Counted from the stretch's first letter, positions 1 to 7,764 are shown. The stretch: 64,000 bases of DNA from Rhizobium sp. CB3090 (GCF_029714285.1 NZ_CP121662.1:1488001-1552000); one strand, 5' to 3'. Translations and numbers: made by a program. Notes: generated by a model from the letters alone, not told the origin.

Positions 1-1
1 C

Positions 2-316
2 CTGATCGCCCGCGTCGGCCGCCACAGCCTGATCTTCTACCTCGTTCACCAGCCGGTGCTCTTCGGTCTCGTCTACCTTCTTTCGCTGGTCGCGCCCGCA
101 CCGACTCCCGACCCTACGCTCGGCTATCTCAAGCAATGCCAGGCCTCTTGCGTACGGTCCGGCAGCGAAACCATGTGCCGCAGCTTTTGCCAGTGCACGC
201 TTGACAAACTGCAGGCGCAAAACCTCTTTTTACCCCTGGAATCCGGGGCGATCAAAGCAGATGGCGATGAACGAATAAACCGAATCGCATTACAGTGCTC
301 GGAGCAAGCGCAATGA
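2..316 (+). CDS. C-terminal end of a DUF1624-type (heparan-alpha-glucosaminide acetyltransferase-like) membrane protein, 5' truncated
   Basis: The reading frame is open from base 2, so the gene starts before the window. The visible part begins with a membrane segment containing the stretch RHSLIFYLVHQPVLFGLVY, which is the typical last transmembrane helix of DUF1624/acyltransferase-3-like membrane proteins. After it comes a cytoplasmic or periplasmic tail of about 70 residues rich in cysteine (CQASCVRSG, MCRSFCQCT). The family is inferred only from this last helix; the tail itself is not informative. It is followed after 12 bp by an isoprenylcysteine-methyltransferase-like gene on the same strand, so the two may be co-transcribed. 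Confidence 0.6.
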   Translation: MIARVGRHSLIFYLVHQPVLFGLVYLLSLVAPAPTPDPTLGYLKQCQASCVRSGSETMCRSFCQCTLDKLQAQNLFLPLESGAIKADGDERINRIALQCSEQAQ

Positions 317-328
317 CAGGGTTATTCT

Positions 329-802
329 ATGAATGCCTATCGTTCCAAGTCGCTGAGTTTTCCGTGGCCGCCTTTAATTTATAGTCTTGCAGTTATAGCA
401 GCGCTTTACTTGAATAAGGACTATCCCGTGCGGCTCCCCTATCCAGGGGCCGTTATCGCTTGGGGTATTGGCGCTCTTTTGACGATTGCCGCGGTGACGC
501 TGAATGTCTGGGCAGTGAAGACGCTGTTCGAAAGTCGTACGACCGTGTTGACGCAGCGCTGCACGGCGCATCTGGTGACCAAGGGACCATTCCGCTTCAC
601 CCGCAACCCCACCTATCTCGGCTACACCCTGCTGACGGCAGGCCTCGGCCTGATGATCGGCAATCTCTGGTTCGTCGCCATGGCCGCCGTAGCGGCGGCG
701 CTGACCACACCGCTGGTCATCCGCTGCGAGGAGATGCACCTGCTCTCCCGCTTCGGCTGCGAATTCGAGTTCTATTGCAAGCGTACGCGGCGCTGGATTT
801 AA
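329..802 (+). CDS. Isoprenylcysteine carboxyl methyltransferase (ICMT/PEMT)-family membrane protein
   Basis: A 157-residue integral membrane protein with about four hydrophobic segments (roughly residues 14-27, 40-60, 85-115 and 110-130). It carries the family hallmark HLVTKGPFRFTRNPTYLGY near residues 83-101, followed by a conserved RCEEMHLLSRFG segment and a terminal FYCKRTRRW. Proteins of this fold bind S-adenosylmethionine through the RNPxY region and methylate lipidic or isoprenoid substrates. The bacterial substrate is usually unknown and cannot be told here. It lies 12 bp after the preceding membrane protein gene. Confidence 0.75.
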   Translation: MNAYRSKSLSFPWPPLIYSLAVIAALYLNKDYPVRLPYPGAVIAWGIGALLTIAAVTLNVWAVKTLFESRTTVLTQRCTAHLVTKGPFRFTRNPTYLGYTLLTAGLGLMIGNLWFVAMAAVAAALTTPLVIRCEEMHLLSRFGCEFEFYCKRTRRWI

Positions 803-887
803 GCCTCAGTGCCACGGCATGAAGCCTTGGTTGTATCAGAAGCTAATGAGCACTCATCGTTCGACAGGCTTTGAAGAGGGAAATACC

Positions 888-1583
888 TTGCCGGAGAATG
901 ACTATGATGCGTTCGCGGCGGCTTACGATGCCGACAATGAGGTTAACGCTTGGAATGCATATTACGAACGGCCAGCTATTCTTTCGCTGGTTGGTGACGT
1001 CGCTGGTCTTCGCGTTCTCGACGCGGGATGCGGCGGCGGGGCTCATGCCGCAGCATTGCTTGACCGAGGAGCGATACTGACTGGTATCGACTTAAGTGCC
1101 GGCTTGCTGCAAATCGCCCGACGTCGACTTGAGGGACGCGCGCGACTGCTGCTGGCTGATCTGAACGAGCCACTGCCCTTCGAGGATGGCGCTTTCGATT
1201 TGATCACCGCTTCACTTGTGATGCATTATCTACCCGACTGGTCGATCCCTCTGCTGGAGTTTAGCCGTCTGCTACCTCAAGGCGGTCGACTGATTTTCTC
1301 CACCCACCATCCCTTCATGGATCACCATTTGACTGGCAAAGACAATTATTTCGAGACTTATAGCTTTGATGAGACTTGGCAGCGTGGCGGAAAAGATATC
1401 GCGATGCGCTTCTGGCATCGGCCGCTGCACACTATGTTCGACGAGATTAAATCGGCTGGATTTCAGATCGATACTCTAAGCGAGCCGCAGCCCGACCACC
1501 GAGCCAGAACTCTTTTTCCGGAGGCATATCAGAGCCTGACGACAAAGCCGCGATTCCTCTTCTTCTCGACGGTGAAAGCATAA
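888..1583 (+). CDS. Class I SAM-dependent methyltransferase
   Basis: A soluble Rossmann-fold methyltransferase. Motif I is VLDAGCGGGAHAAALLDRGA, followed by an acidic residue in LTGIDLS, and the post-motif DLITASLVMHYLPDW matches the Methyltransf_11/25 type. The substrate is unknown. The frame is open from an ATG at 819. A TTG at 888, with GAGGG at 876-880 about seven bases upstream, fits the family N-terminus (NDYDAFAAAYD) much better, so I chose it; it gives 231 residues. The region 830-1680 is visibly less GC-rich at third positions than its neighbours, which suggests recent acquisition. A hairpin follows the stop. Confidence 0.75.
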   Translation: MPENDYDAFAAAYDADNEVNAWNAYYERPAILSLVGDVAGLRVLDAGCGGGAHAAALLDRGAILTGIDLSAGLLQIARRRLEGRARLLLADLNEPLPFEDGAFDLITASLVMHYLPDWSIPLLEFSRLLPQGGRLIFSTHHPFMDHHLTGKDNYFETYSFDETWQRGGKDIAMRFWHRPLHTMFDEIKSAGFQIDTLSEPQPDHRARTLFPEAYQSLTTKPRFLFFSTVKA

Positions 1584-1593
1584 GGGATAAGGG

Positions 1594-1616
1594 TCATCTG
1601 ATGTTTGTTCAGATGA
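1594..1616. terminator. Hairpin after the methyltransferase gene
   Basis: A perfect 8-bp inverted repeat (TCATCTGA / TCAGATGA) with a 7-nt T/G-rich loop lies 10 bp after the stop codon, between convergent genes. There is no long T run, so termination strength is uncertain. Confidence 0.4.
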
Positions 1617-1700
1617 AACAAACTCCCCAACACAGTCTTCTTCAACGAAGATCGTAAAATACATATCAAAACAGAATGAATCGACCTTGAGCGTAAGTCT

Positions 1701-2090
1701 TCACGTCCCCACGCCAATATCAGCCAGGCGGCCGAGGCAGGCCTCTTCGACATTGTCGAGTTCGGTCAGCGTGTCTTCGATATCCTTGCGTTTCTGGCGC
1801 AGCTCCTCGCGTTTCTCGTCGACGCGCTTCATCAGGAGCTTTAGCTGGCCGATCTCGCCCGGCGGCTCCTTGTAGACCTGAATGATCTCGCGGATTTCGG
1901 CAATGGTGAAGCCGATGCGGCGGCCACGCAGAATTTCCTGGATCAGGCGGCGGTCGGCTGGCCGGAAAAGGCGCGTGCGGCCCCTGCGCTCGGGATGGAT
2001 AAGACCTTCATCCTCGTAGAAACGCAAAGTGCGGGTGGAAACGCCGAATTCCCGCGTCAGCTCCGTTATGCTATAAAACCTGTCCAACAA
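1701..2090 (-). CDS. MerR-family transcriptional regulator (LiuR-like)
   Basis: A 129-residue regulator. An N-terminal MerR helix-turn-helix (about residues 7-26, SITELTREFGVSTRTLRFYE) is followed by the wing (EGLIHPERRGRTRLF) and a long C-terminal coiled coil (about 80-120, rich in K, E and R) that serves for dimerisation. No cysteine metal site of the MerR/CueR/SoxR type is seen, so it is not a typical metal or redox sensor. The N-terminus resembles the group that in proteobacteria controls branched-chain amino acid or acyl-CoA degradation (LiuR). No such catabolic gene is nearby, so the target is unknown. The start is TTG 2090 (or TTG 2087). A near-perfect palindrome upstream suggests autoregulation. 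Confidence 0.8.
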   Translation of the reverse strand: MLDRFYSITELTREFGVSTRTLRFYEDEGLIHPERRGRTRLFRPADRRLIQEILRGRRIGFTIAEIREIIQVYKEPPGEIGQLKLLMKRVDEKREELRQKRKDIEDTLTELDNVEEACLGRLADIGVGT

Positions 2091-2122
2091 TAGTCCGCCT
2101 CTCTGGTCCAGAGCCTATAATA

Positions 2123-2144
2123 TTGACTTTTACGTAATAGTCAA
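2123..2144 (-). promoter_or_regulatory. MerR-type operator overlapping the -35 box of the merR-like gene
   Basis: A 22-bp palindrome, TTGACT at one end and AGTCAA at the other around a TTACGTAA core, with only one mismatched symmetric pair. Read on the minus strand, its outer arm is a perfect -35 hexamer (TTGACT) for the regulator gene, with AT-rich -10 candidates (ATTATA or TATAGG) 17-19 bp on. Operators in this position, with an extended spacer, are typical of MerR proteins. A second palindrome (CTCTGG T CCAGAG, 2101-2113) lies between it and the gene. Confidence 0.7.
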
Positions 2145-2210
2145 TTTCAGCAGGCCGGCGATAGACTTCCGACCTTCAGAAGATGTGCTGAATTCAAAGG
2201 ACTAGCGGCC

Positions 2211-3629
2211 TTAATGAATGGAAAACCACCAGGTTGCCAGACCGAGGAACGAAAAATATCCCGTACAATCCGTGACCGTGGTGACGAACGCCGACGAGGC
2301 AATGGCCGGGTCGGCTCCGAATCGGTGCAGCACCAAAGGCAGCAGGATACCGCCAAGGGCGGCCGCGACGAGATTGATGATCATCGCCGCGGCGATGACG
2401 ATGCCGAGCTGGAAATCATGGAACCAAAAGGTGGCGATCGCGCCCATGATGATCGCAAAGAGGATGCCGTTGAGAAAGCCGACGCCCGCCTCTCTGCGGA
2501 TGACACGGAAGGCATTGTAGATGTCGAGGTCGCCGGTTGCGAGGGCGCGGACGGTGACCGTCATTGTTTGTGTGCCGGCATTGCCGCCCATCGAGGCGAC
2601 GATCGGCATCAGCACGGCAAGCGCAACCATTTTCTCGATTGCGCCGTCGAAGACATTGATAATGCTGGATGCCAGGATCGCCGTGATCAGGTTGACCGCC
2701 AGCCAGACAAAGCGTGAGCGCACCGTCGAGGTGATGTTGTCGGACAGTTCTTCGTCGCCGACGCCGCCCAGTCGCTTGATGTCTTCATCGGCCTCTTCAT
2801 GGATGACGTCGACCACGTCGTCGATGGTCAGCACGCCGACGAGGCGGTCGTTTTCGTCGACCACGGCGGCAGACAGAAGGTCATATTGTTCGAAGACCTG
2901 TGCGGCCTCTTCCTGGTCCATTACGGCCGGAATCGGATGCGAGGTCTCGCGCACGATGCTCTCGACCTTCGTCTGTCGCTTGGTCCGCAAAATGCGGTCG
3001 AGGTCGACGCTGCCGAGCAGCTTGAAAGTCGGGTCGATGACGAAGATCTGAGTGAAGGCTTCCGGCAGTTCCTCCTCTTCGCGCATATAGTCGATCGTCT
3101 GGCCGACCGTCCAGAACGGCGGCACGGCGACGAATTCCGTCTGCATGCGCCGGCCGGCAGAGCTTTCTGGATAATCGAGGGCGCGCCGCAGCCGCACGCG
3201 CTCGGTGAACGGCAGTTGCGACAGGATCTCGTCGCGATCTTCCTGGTCCAGGTCTTCGAGAATGTAGACGGCATCGTCCGAATCGAGCTCGCCGATGCCG
3301 GCGGCGATCTGGTCGTTCGGCAACTGGTCGACGATCTCCATACGGATCGCGTCGTCCACCTGCGTCAGCGCCGTCATGTCGAAGTCGTCGCCGAGCAATT
3401 GTACCAGCGCCAGTCGCTGGTCCGGATGCAGCGATTCCAAGAGGTCGCCGAGCTCGGATTCGTGCAGCCGGACGACATTCTGTTGCAGGAACGGAATATC
3501 GCTTCGCGCGATTGCGTCGTTGACGTCGGTCAGGAAATCGGAGCGGACGACGCCGTCCTCGTCGTAGATGTCGGGATTGGTTTTCGCGGAAGCGCTGCCA
3601 ACGCGTTCGTCTTCGTCGGTCGTCGTCAT
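2211..3629 (-). CDS. mgtE: Magnesium transporter MgtE
   Basis: A 472-residue Mg2+ channel of the inner membrane. The parts appear in the family order: an acidic helical N domain (about residues 30-130, repeated LPNDQIAAGIGELDSDDAVYILEDL-type motifs), a CBS pair (about 140-260, with VVDENDRLVGVLTIDDVVDVI), a plug helix, then five transmembrane segments. These include the signature region MGGNAGTQT in the pore domain. The cytoplasmic domains act as Mg2+ sensor and gate. The frame is open upstream to 3791, but ATG 3629 has a strong GGGAGG site and gives the usual MTTTDEDE-like start, so the upstream part was rejected. Confidence 0.95.
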   Translation of the reverse strand: MTTTDEDERVGSASAKTNPDIYDEDGVVRSDFLTDVNDAIARSDIPFLQQNVVRLHESELGDLLESLHPDQRLALVQLLGDDFDMTALTQVDDAIRMEIVDQLPNDQIAAGIGELDSDDAVYILEDLDQEDRDEILSQLPFTERVRLRRALDYPESSAGRRMQTEFVAVPPFWTVGQTIDYMREEEELPEAFTQIFVIDPTFKLLGSVDLDRILRTKRQTKVESIVRETSHPIPAVMDQEEAAQVFEQYDLLSAAVVDENDRLVGVLTIDDVVDVIHEEADEDIKRLGGVGDEELSDNITSTVRSRFVWLAVNLITAILASSIINVFDGAIEKMVALAVLMPIVASMGGNAGTQTMTVTVRALATGDLDIYNAFRVIRREAGVGFLNGILFAIIMGAIATFWFHDFQLGIVIAAAMIINLVAAALGGILLPLVLHRFGADPAIASSAFVTTVTDCTGYFSFLGLATWWFSIH

Positions 3630-3805
3630 TTGCCGCCTCCCATCCTGCTTCTGTTCATGGAGAATGACGGCAAAAAGCTGATTGTCAACAATTGGATAGG
3701 AGGGAAAGCTAACAATTTGTATCGTGTCTGTAAGACGGTAGCGCCAGCGGCATCTTGCCCCTATCCTTAGGCTGCGTACATGTCGTCCCATTAACAGAGA
3801 GAGCC

Positions 3806-4300
3806 GTGTCAGTCCGTCCCATCATCCGCTTCCCCGACCCATTGTTGAAAACGCCCTGCGCTCCGGTTTCCGTTTTCGACGAAGGCTTGCGCAAGCTTGC
3901 CACCGATCTTCTGGACACCATGCGCGCCGCTCCCGGCGTCGGAATCACCGCCGCCCATATCGGCGTGCTCCAGCGCATCACCGTGCTCGAACTCAGCCGG
4001 GAGGATGGCGTGCGCACCTATGTCAATCCGGAGATCATCTGGTTTTCCGAGGAGACGATGCGGCATATGGAGGGCAGTGTCTCCACGCCCGGCTTTACGG
4101 ACGAGATCGTCAGGCCGAAAGCGATCCGCTTTCGTTATCAGGATATCGACGGTCAGGCGCACGAGGCCGAAGCCGAAGGCTTTCTTGCTATCTGCATCCA
4201 GCATGAGGTCGACCAGCTCGACGGTCTGTTCTGGCTGCAGCGACTTTCGAAATTGAAGCGCGACCGGCTGGTGAAGAGATGGGAGAAGGCGAAGGCCTGA
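3806..4300 (+). CDS. Peptide deformylase-like protein lacking the metal-binding residues
   Basis: The 164-residue protein has the length and fold of polypeptide deformylase, which removes the formyl group from nascent proteins. All three diagnostic motifs are recognisable but altered. Motif 1 is GVGITAAHI (44-52) instead of GxGxAAxQ. Motif 2 is EGSVS (89-93) where the metal-binding Cys should follow EG. Motif 3 is HEVDQ (133-137) where the second His is normally present. Two of three metal ligands (Cys to Ser91, His to Gln137) are therefore missing, so normal Fe2+/Zn2+ catalysis is unlikely. Start GTG 3806 follows an AGAGAGAG tract. It is probably a divergent paralogue, with the true def elsewhere. 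Confidence 0.85.
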   Translation: MSVRPIIRFPDPLLKTPCAPVSVFDEGLRKLATDLLDTMRAAPGVGITAAHIGVLQRITVLELSREDGVRTYVNPEIIWFSEETMRHMEGSVSTPGFTDEIVRPKAIRFRYQDIDGQAHEAEAEGFLAICIQHEVDQLDGLFWLQRLSKLKRDRLVKRWEKAKA

Positions 4301-4332
4301 CCCGTCTTGCGTGGATGTCCGAACATAAAAAT

Positions 4333-4355
4333 GCGGGCGCCTTTGGGGCACCCGC
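4333..4355. terminator. Hairpin between convergent genes
   Basis: GCGGGCGCC and GGCACCCGC form a stem around a short T/G loop between the deformylase-like gene (+) and the secreted-protein gene (-). It has no clear T run on either side and is probably a bidirectional terminator. Confidence 0.4.
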
Positions 4356-4380
4356 CGTATTGTATGCATGAAGCGGCAGA

Positions 4381-4896
4381 TCAGCCCTTCAGCTTGGTGT
4401 TGCAGAGGCTGTAATAGCCGCCGCCCTTCTGGATCCACTTCAGGCCGTTGAGCGTGTTCTTGGTCTTGTTGTCGTTATAGGCATCGACGCAGGTATGGAA
4501 GCGGCCCTTGCCGGGCGTTTCGCTCGAATATTTCGGATCGACGGCCTTCGGGAAGGTCACGCCGGCCGGCGCTACGGTGGTAGCCTTCGGCGGCTCCTTG
4601 GCCGGCGGCTTGGTGGCATCAGGCTCATCGGCAGCCGCCGTCGTCTTGGCAGTGGCAGTGGTCTTTGCCGGCGCAGTGGTCGTCGGTGCCGTGGTAGCAG
4701 CGCTTGCATCGGCAGCGCACTGCGAGGCGCGGAAATCATTCCATGTCTGGCCGTTCAGGGTACCGGCTTGCTTGGCGGCCTGATACTTGGTGCTGCACTC
4801 TTTCATGGTTAGCGCAGAAGCCGGTGATGAGAGGGCCATCGAGCCCACAACTGCAAGAGACGCAAAAGACATCAACAGGATGGCACGACTGGTCAT
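4381..4896 (-). CDS. Secreted protein with an internal duplication
   Basis: A 171-residue exported protein of unknown function. The N-terminal signal peptide ends near ALSSPASA|LT (about residue 29). Two related cysteine-containing modules follow: residues 31-61 (MKECSTKYQAAKQ, TLNGQTWNDFR, SQC) and about 132-167 (FHTCVDAYNDNK, TLNGLKWIQ, YYSLC). Both share a Cys, about 13 residues, TLNG, W and a final Cys, so each may hold one disulfide. They are joined by a low-complexity linker rich in Ala, Thr, Pro and Lys. ATG 4896 has a GGAGG eight bases upstream and is preferred to the TTG at 4902. Confidence 0.75.
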   Translation of the reverse strand: MTSRAILLMSFASLAVVGSMALSSPASALTMKECSTKYQAAKQAGTLNGQTWNDFRASQCAADASAATTAPTTTAPAKTTATAKTTAAADEPDATKPPAKEPPKATTVAPAGVTFPKAVDPKYSSETPGKGRFHTCVDAYNDNKTKNTLNGLKWIQKGGGYYSLCNTKLKG

Positions 4897-4902
4897 TGGC
4901 AA

Positions 4903-5241
4903 ATCCTCCGCTCTATGACGAATGTCGAATATTAATCACCCCGCCCTTTCGATTGTCAATTGACGCACGAGTCGCGGGCGAGCAACGACACCATATGGGG
5001 AGGAACATGAACGGCAACTGTACGGAAATAGCTATCAGAGAGAGAATTTACCTCTGAGATGCAACTGTCAAAGGATGTGGCGGTGCCGATCGCCAGGAGG
5101 AGGTGCCGAAACAATCGACGAGACGAAACACCATCTGCTGCGCTGCCGTTAACCTCGTCCATCAACCAATTTCGGAGGTTCCGATTGCAGGTGCATTAAC
5201 CGAATAGTAACCATCTCTTTGATTGCAAGCTTAGAGATGAA
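4903..5241. other. Intergenic stretch with no supported gene
   Basis: These 339 bases hold the promoter region of the secreted-protein gene (minus strand). There is also a 16-codon open frame with a good ribosome site (GGGGAGG before ATG 5007, stop 5055-5057) that I do not consider proven. Base composition is AT-richer than in the surrounding genes. No repeats or RNA genes were recognised. Confidence 0.5.
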
Positions 5242-5421
5242 ATGCGAATGTCACCTATTGAAATTCCTTTTGAATACAAAATCGAAACAAAAGAAGTGCG
5301 ATTCGGTCGATGGATCTACGTCATTCATTTGAATGAGGATAGAAGCCGGCCCAGCAGAAAATTTCGAACGCAGGAAGCTGCTCTCGACGACGCTTACGAG
5401 ATGCTTTCCTATATGCTCTGA
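5242..5421 (+). CDS. Small hypothetical protein, 59 residues
   Basis: A short frame starting ATG CGA ATG. The composition is protein-like: a charged N-terminus, the aromatic segment RFGRWIYVIHLNED, then PSRKFRTQEAALDDAYEML, which looks like an amphipathic helix. No signal peptide or membrane segment is present. The second in-frame ATG (5248) is an alternative start. It matches no family I can name. The surrounding 1 kb is AT-richer than the flanking housekeeping genes, so this could be accessory DNA. An antisense frame (5251-5472) overlaps it but looks less protein-like. Confidence 0.5.
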   Translation: MRMSPIEIPFEYKIETKEVRFGRWIYVIHLNEDRSRPSRKFRTQEAALDDAYEMLSYML

Positions 5422-5503
5422 TCCATTATCACTTCCGTACTCTGTGAGGATCCGAGAGAATGCTTTTGTCAAACGTCTTCAATTGGTCTGGGCAATAATA
5501 TCG

Positions 5504-5983
5504 GTGCGAAAAACTCCGTCTCTTTTGTTTTTTATGGGGCTCTTGGCGTTCAGCGCAACGTCCCAGGCCGCCACCGGAGATGATGCGTCCTATAGACAAG
5601 ATTCATCTGCCCGGGCGAGTGCTGCGCATCGCTTCCGGGCTACCCTACCGACAAAAGAGGGGCAAGTTTTTACAGTCGATTCCGGCAAAGTCTGGTGCAC
5701 AGGGAAATCTTCCGCGTTTCGGCACGACCAAGCGGTCTTCCCCGTCTTCTGTTCAGGCAGTGAAATCGGCTCGGCAAAAGCGACTGTTAAGTGGGTACGC
5801 ACTGGCAAACATCCCGAAGCCGAAATGAAGGTTGATTTTGCCGACGGCAAATCGCTTGGCTACAGTATTGGACGCGCAGGCCCCAGGACCGCTTCGCAAG
5901 GCGTGCGCTGCGCCGCGTGCTATAAGTGGCACAGGGGTTGCCTCGGCACTTTTGTGACCCGTCCACGTTTGTTGTGCGGATAG
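5504..5983 (+). CDS. Putative secreted protein of unknown function, C-terminus possibly disrupted
   Basis: From GTG 5504 the frame encodes a 159-residue protein with a signal peptide (MRKTPSLLFFMGLLAFSATSQA|A, about residues 1-22). The mature domain has paired cysteines in VWCTGKSSAFRHD and VFPVFCSGSEIG and ends MKVDFADGKSLGYSIG. The last 30 residues (RCAACYKWHRGCLG...) look unlike a natural ending. Around 5883 another frame gives KACAAPRAISGTGVAS before a stop at 5955, so a frameshift is possible. No family was recognised. An ATG-initiated frame from 5333 is open but overlaps the small ORF and has no export signal at its start. Confidence 0.5.
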   Translation: MRKTPSLLFFMGLLAFSATSQAATGDDASYRQDSSARASAAHRFRATLPTKEGQVFTVDSGKVWCTGKSSAFRHDQAVFPVFCSGSEIGSAKATVKWVRTGKHPEAEMKVDFADGKSLGYSIGRAGPRTASQGVRCAACYKWHRGCLGTFVTRPRLLCG

Positions 5984-6274
5984 GATTGGACTCACCGGTG
6001 GAGTCAAACGTGCTCCACGGGGACGCGGGACACTGAAGCTACGGCTGAAGACCAATCCGGCACGTCGAATCAAATCCGTCTACACCAAAGAAACGAGAGC
6101 GATTCTGTCGAAGGCCACAGACCCGGGGCATTTCTGGCAAAGCTTAGGCCGAATCAAAAACGAGCGAGGTTTACACCCGTCGAGTAGTACGCTGGAAACT
6201 TGCCTTTGGAGCGATGGGAAGGGTCAATGTGTCTCAAGCATTGTTCTAACGCGGGACACCGAACGCCAGAAAGC
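5984..6274. other. Intergenic stretch without a supported gene
   Basis: This stretch lies downstream of the secreted-protein gene and of the tRNA terminator. One plus-strand frame stays open from the stop at 5955 into the tRNA region, but it has no ATG near its start and would run antisense through the tRNA, so I do not call it. Nothing else was recognised. Confidence 0.4.
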
Positions 6275-6299
6275 AAAAAACCCGCCGAAGCGGGTTTTG
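6275..6299 (-). terminator. Intrinsic terminator of tRNA-Leu
   Basis: On the minus strand, AAAACCCGC and GCGGGTTTT pair around a TTCG tetraloop and run into six T residues. It lies immediately after the encoded CCA end of the tRNA. This is a textbook factor-independent terminator. Confidence 0.9.
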
Positions 6300-6300
6300 T

Positions 6301-6385
6301 TGGTGCGGTCGAGAAGACTCGAACTTCCACGGGTTGCCCCACAGCGACCTCAACGCTGCGCGTCTACCAATTCCGCCACGACCGC
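6301..6385 (-). tRNA. tRNA-Leu (anticodon GAG)
   Basis: 85 nt on the minus strand, from GCGGTCGTGGCGGAATTGGT to an encoded CCA. The acceptor stem GCGGTCG pairs with CGACCGC. The D arm begins GTGGCGGAATTGGTAGACGC. The anticodon stem CAGCG/CGCTG encloses loop TTGAGGT with anticodon GAG. The long variable arm (TGTGGGGCAACCCGTG) is the class II mark of leucine tRNAs, and the T arm contains GTTCGAGTC. It would read CUC and CUU leucine codons. Confidence 0.95.
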
Positions 6386-6628
6386 ATCGTGGTAGGGCCG
6401 GATTGCTCCGGCGCGGCTGCATGTAGCAAAAGCATTCGGGGGGCACAAGAGCGATGTGTCAGTTTTTTTAACATTCCCACACAGCCCCCTTAAACGCTCC
6501 TTCGGATTCACGGCATCGGTCTCGTAGATGTTTGAATTCCTGTCCAAATAGCTCCATATGTTGATAACCTATCGGCGCGCCAAATTTTGAAGAGAGCTGT
6601 CTGCCGAACAGGCGCAAAGGACTGGCTG

Positions 6629-7345
6629 ATGCTACGCACCGATCTCCAACATCAAATGTTTCCGTTTGCCGGCTCGCCGCCGGTGCGCTGGCGTATCGCC
6701 GATGGTCTCGTGCCCTATGACGAAGCGGTGGCGACCATGGAGAAGGAGGTGGCAGCGATCGGCGAAGGTCTCGCGCCGGAGCTCGTCTGGCTGGTCGAGC
6801 ATCCGCCTTTATATACCGCAGGCACCAGCGCCAATGCGGCCGACCTCATCGAACCAGATCGTTTTCCGGTCTTCGCCACCGGGCGCGGCGGCGAATACAC
6901 GTATCACGGCCCCGGTCAGCGCGTCGCCTATGTCATGCTGGATCTGAAGCGCCGGCGCCAGGATATCCGCGCCTTCGTCGCTGCGTTGGAAGAGGTCATC
7001 ATCCGAACCCTTGATTCGATGAATGTCCGCGGCGAGCGGCGCGAGGATCGCGTCGGCGTCTGGGTGCGCCGTCCCGAGAAACCGCTGCTGCCGGACGGAA
7101 CTACGGCTGAAGACAAGATCGCAGCCCTTGGCATCCGGGTGCGCAAATGGGTGACATTTCACGGGCTGTCCCTGAATGTCGATCCCGATCTCGGCCATTT
7201 CTCGGGCATCGTGCCCTGCGGAATTTCCGCCTATGGAGTGACCAGCCTCGTCGACCTCGGCCTGCCGGTGATGATGGCGGATGTGGATATCCGCCTGCGC
7301 GAAGCTTTCGAGCAGATATTCGGCGAAACCGCCAACGAGCCTTAG
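6629..7345 (+). CDS. lipB: Octanoyltransferase LipB
   Basis: A 238-residue cytosolic enzyme that moves octanoyl groups from acyl carrier protein to lipoyl domains, the first step of lipoate synthesis. Seen in the sequence: the substrate motif [12 protein letters not shown], the conserved lysine in [17 protein letters not shown], and the catalytic cysteine in GIVPCGI. Start ATG 6629 has AAAGGA seven bases upstream; the frame is open to 6587 but that extension is not conserved in character. Substrates in this window include GcvH. The 3' end overlaps the convergent XRE gene by 4 bp. Confidence 0.95.
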   Translation: MLRTDLQHQMFPFAGSPPVRWRIADGLVPYDEAVATMEKEVAAIGEGLAPELVWLVEHPPLYTAGTSANAADLIEPDRFPVFATGRGGEYTYHGPGQRVAYVMLDLKRRRQDIRAFVAALEEVIIRTLDSMNVRGERREDRVGVWVRRPEKPLLPDGTTAEDKIAALGIRVRKWVTFHGLSLNVDPDLGHFSGIVPCGISAYGVTSLVDLGLPVMMADVDIRLREAFEQIFGETANEP

Positions 7346-7764
7346 TGCGCGACATCCTTGCTGACATTGCGCAGCCGGATCTGATGATCGAGCCTTTCGA
7401 TCTGGCGGGTCGTCGTCTCGATGAGCTGGCCGATTTCCTGATGTGCGGAGCGCAGGCGAGAAAGTTCGATCTTAACGGCTTCCAGGGCGCGTTGGTCGCT
7501 GTCCTCTCCCGGTCCATCGCCGGTGCCGGTCATCAGCCAGCTCGGTGAAACGCCGAACATGGCAGCCATTTTGACCAGAACGGATGGTTGCGGTTCCGAA
7601 CGGTCCGATTCCCAGGCGATCATCGTCTCTCGCCGGACGCCCAATTGGCTTGCCAGCGATTCGAGGCTGATGCCGGCGGCGTCGCGGGCCATGGAAAGGC
7701 GCCCGCCCAGAGTATCGTCGCCTTCATCCGAAAAAACGGTCGTCTCTTGTTCCGTCTTCAACAT
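7342..7764 (-). CDS. XRE-family helix-turn-helix regulator
   Basis: A 140-residue protein with a central XRE/Cro DNA-binding domain (about residues 19-75: [34 protein letters not shown] and later [19 protein letters not shown]). A C-terminal coiled-coil helix follows (about 95-135, [30 protein letters not shown]), probably for oligomerisation. The target is unknown. The start chosen is ATG 7764, with AAGGA eight bases upstream; an upstream start at 7788 would add MTKTRIAP. The gene converges on and overlaps the end of lipB by 4 bp. Confidence 0.8.
   Translation of the reverse strand: MLKTEQETTVFSDEGDDTLGGRLSMARDAAGISLESLASQLGVRRETMIAWESDRSEPQPSVLVKMAAMFGVSPSWLMTGTGDGPGEDSDQRALEAVKIELSRLRSAHQEIGQLIETTTRQIERLDHQIRLRNVSKDVAH

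Noticed and set aside
3630..3791. N-terminal extension of MgtE by 54 codons
   Set aside because: The extension is unlike MgtE and crosses the divergent promoter region; ATG 3629 has a better ribosome site.
5007..5057. 16-codon frame with a strong ribosome site (GGGGAGG)
   Set aside because: Too short to judge, no attenuator or downstream coupled gene is seen, and the composition is not informative.
5251..5472. Minus-strand 73-codon frame over the small ORF
   Set aside because: Opposite frame to a more convincing plus-strand small protein, and no ribosome site was noted.
5958..6300. Long open frame on the plus strand running into the tRNA-Leu gene
   Set aside because: It has no ATG near its start, lacks a ribosome site and would be read antisense to a clear tRNA and terminator.
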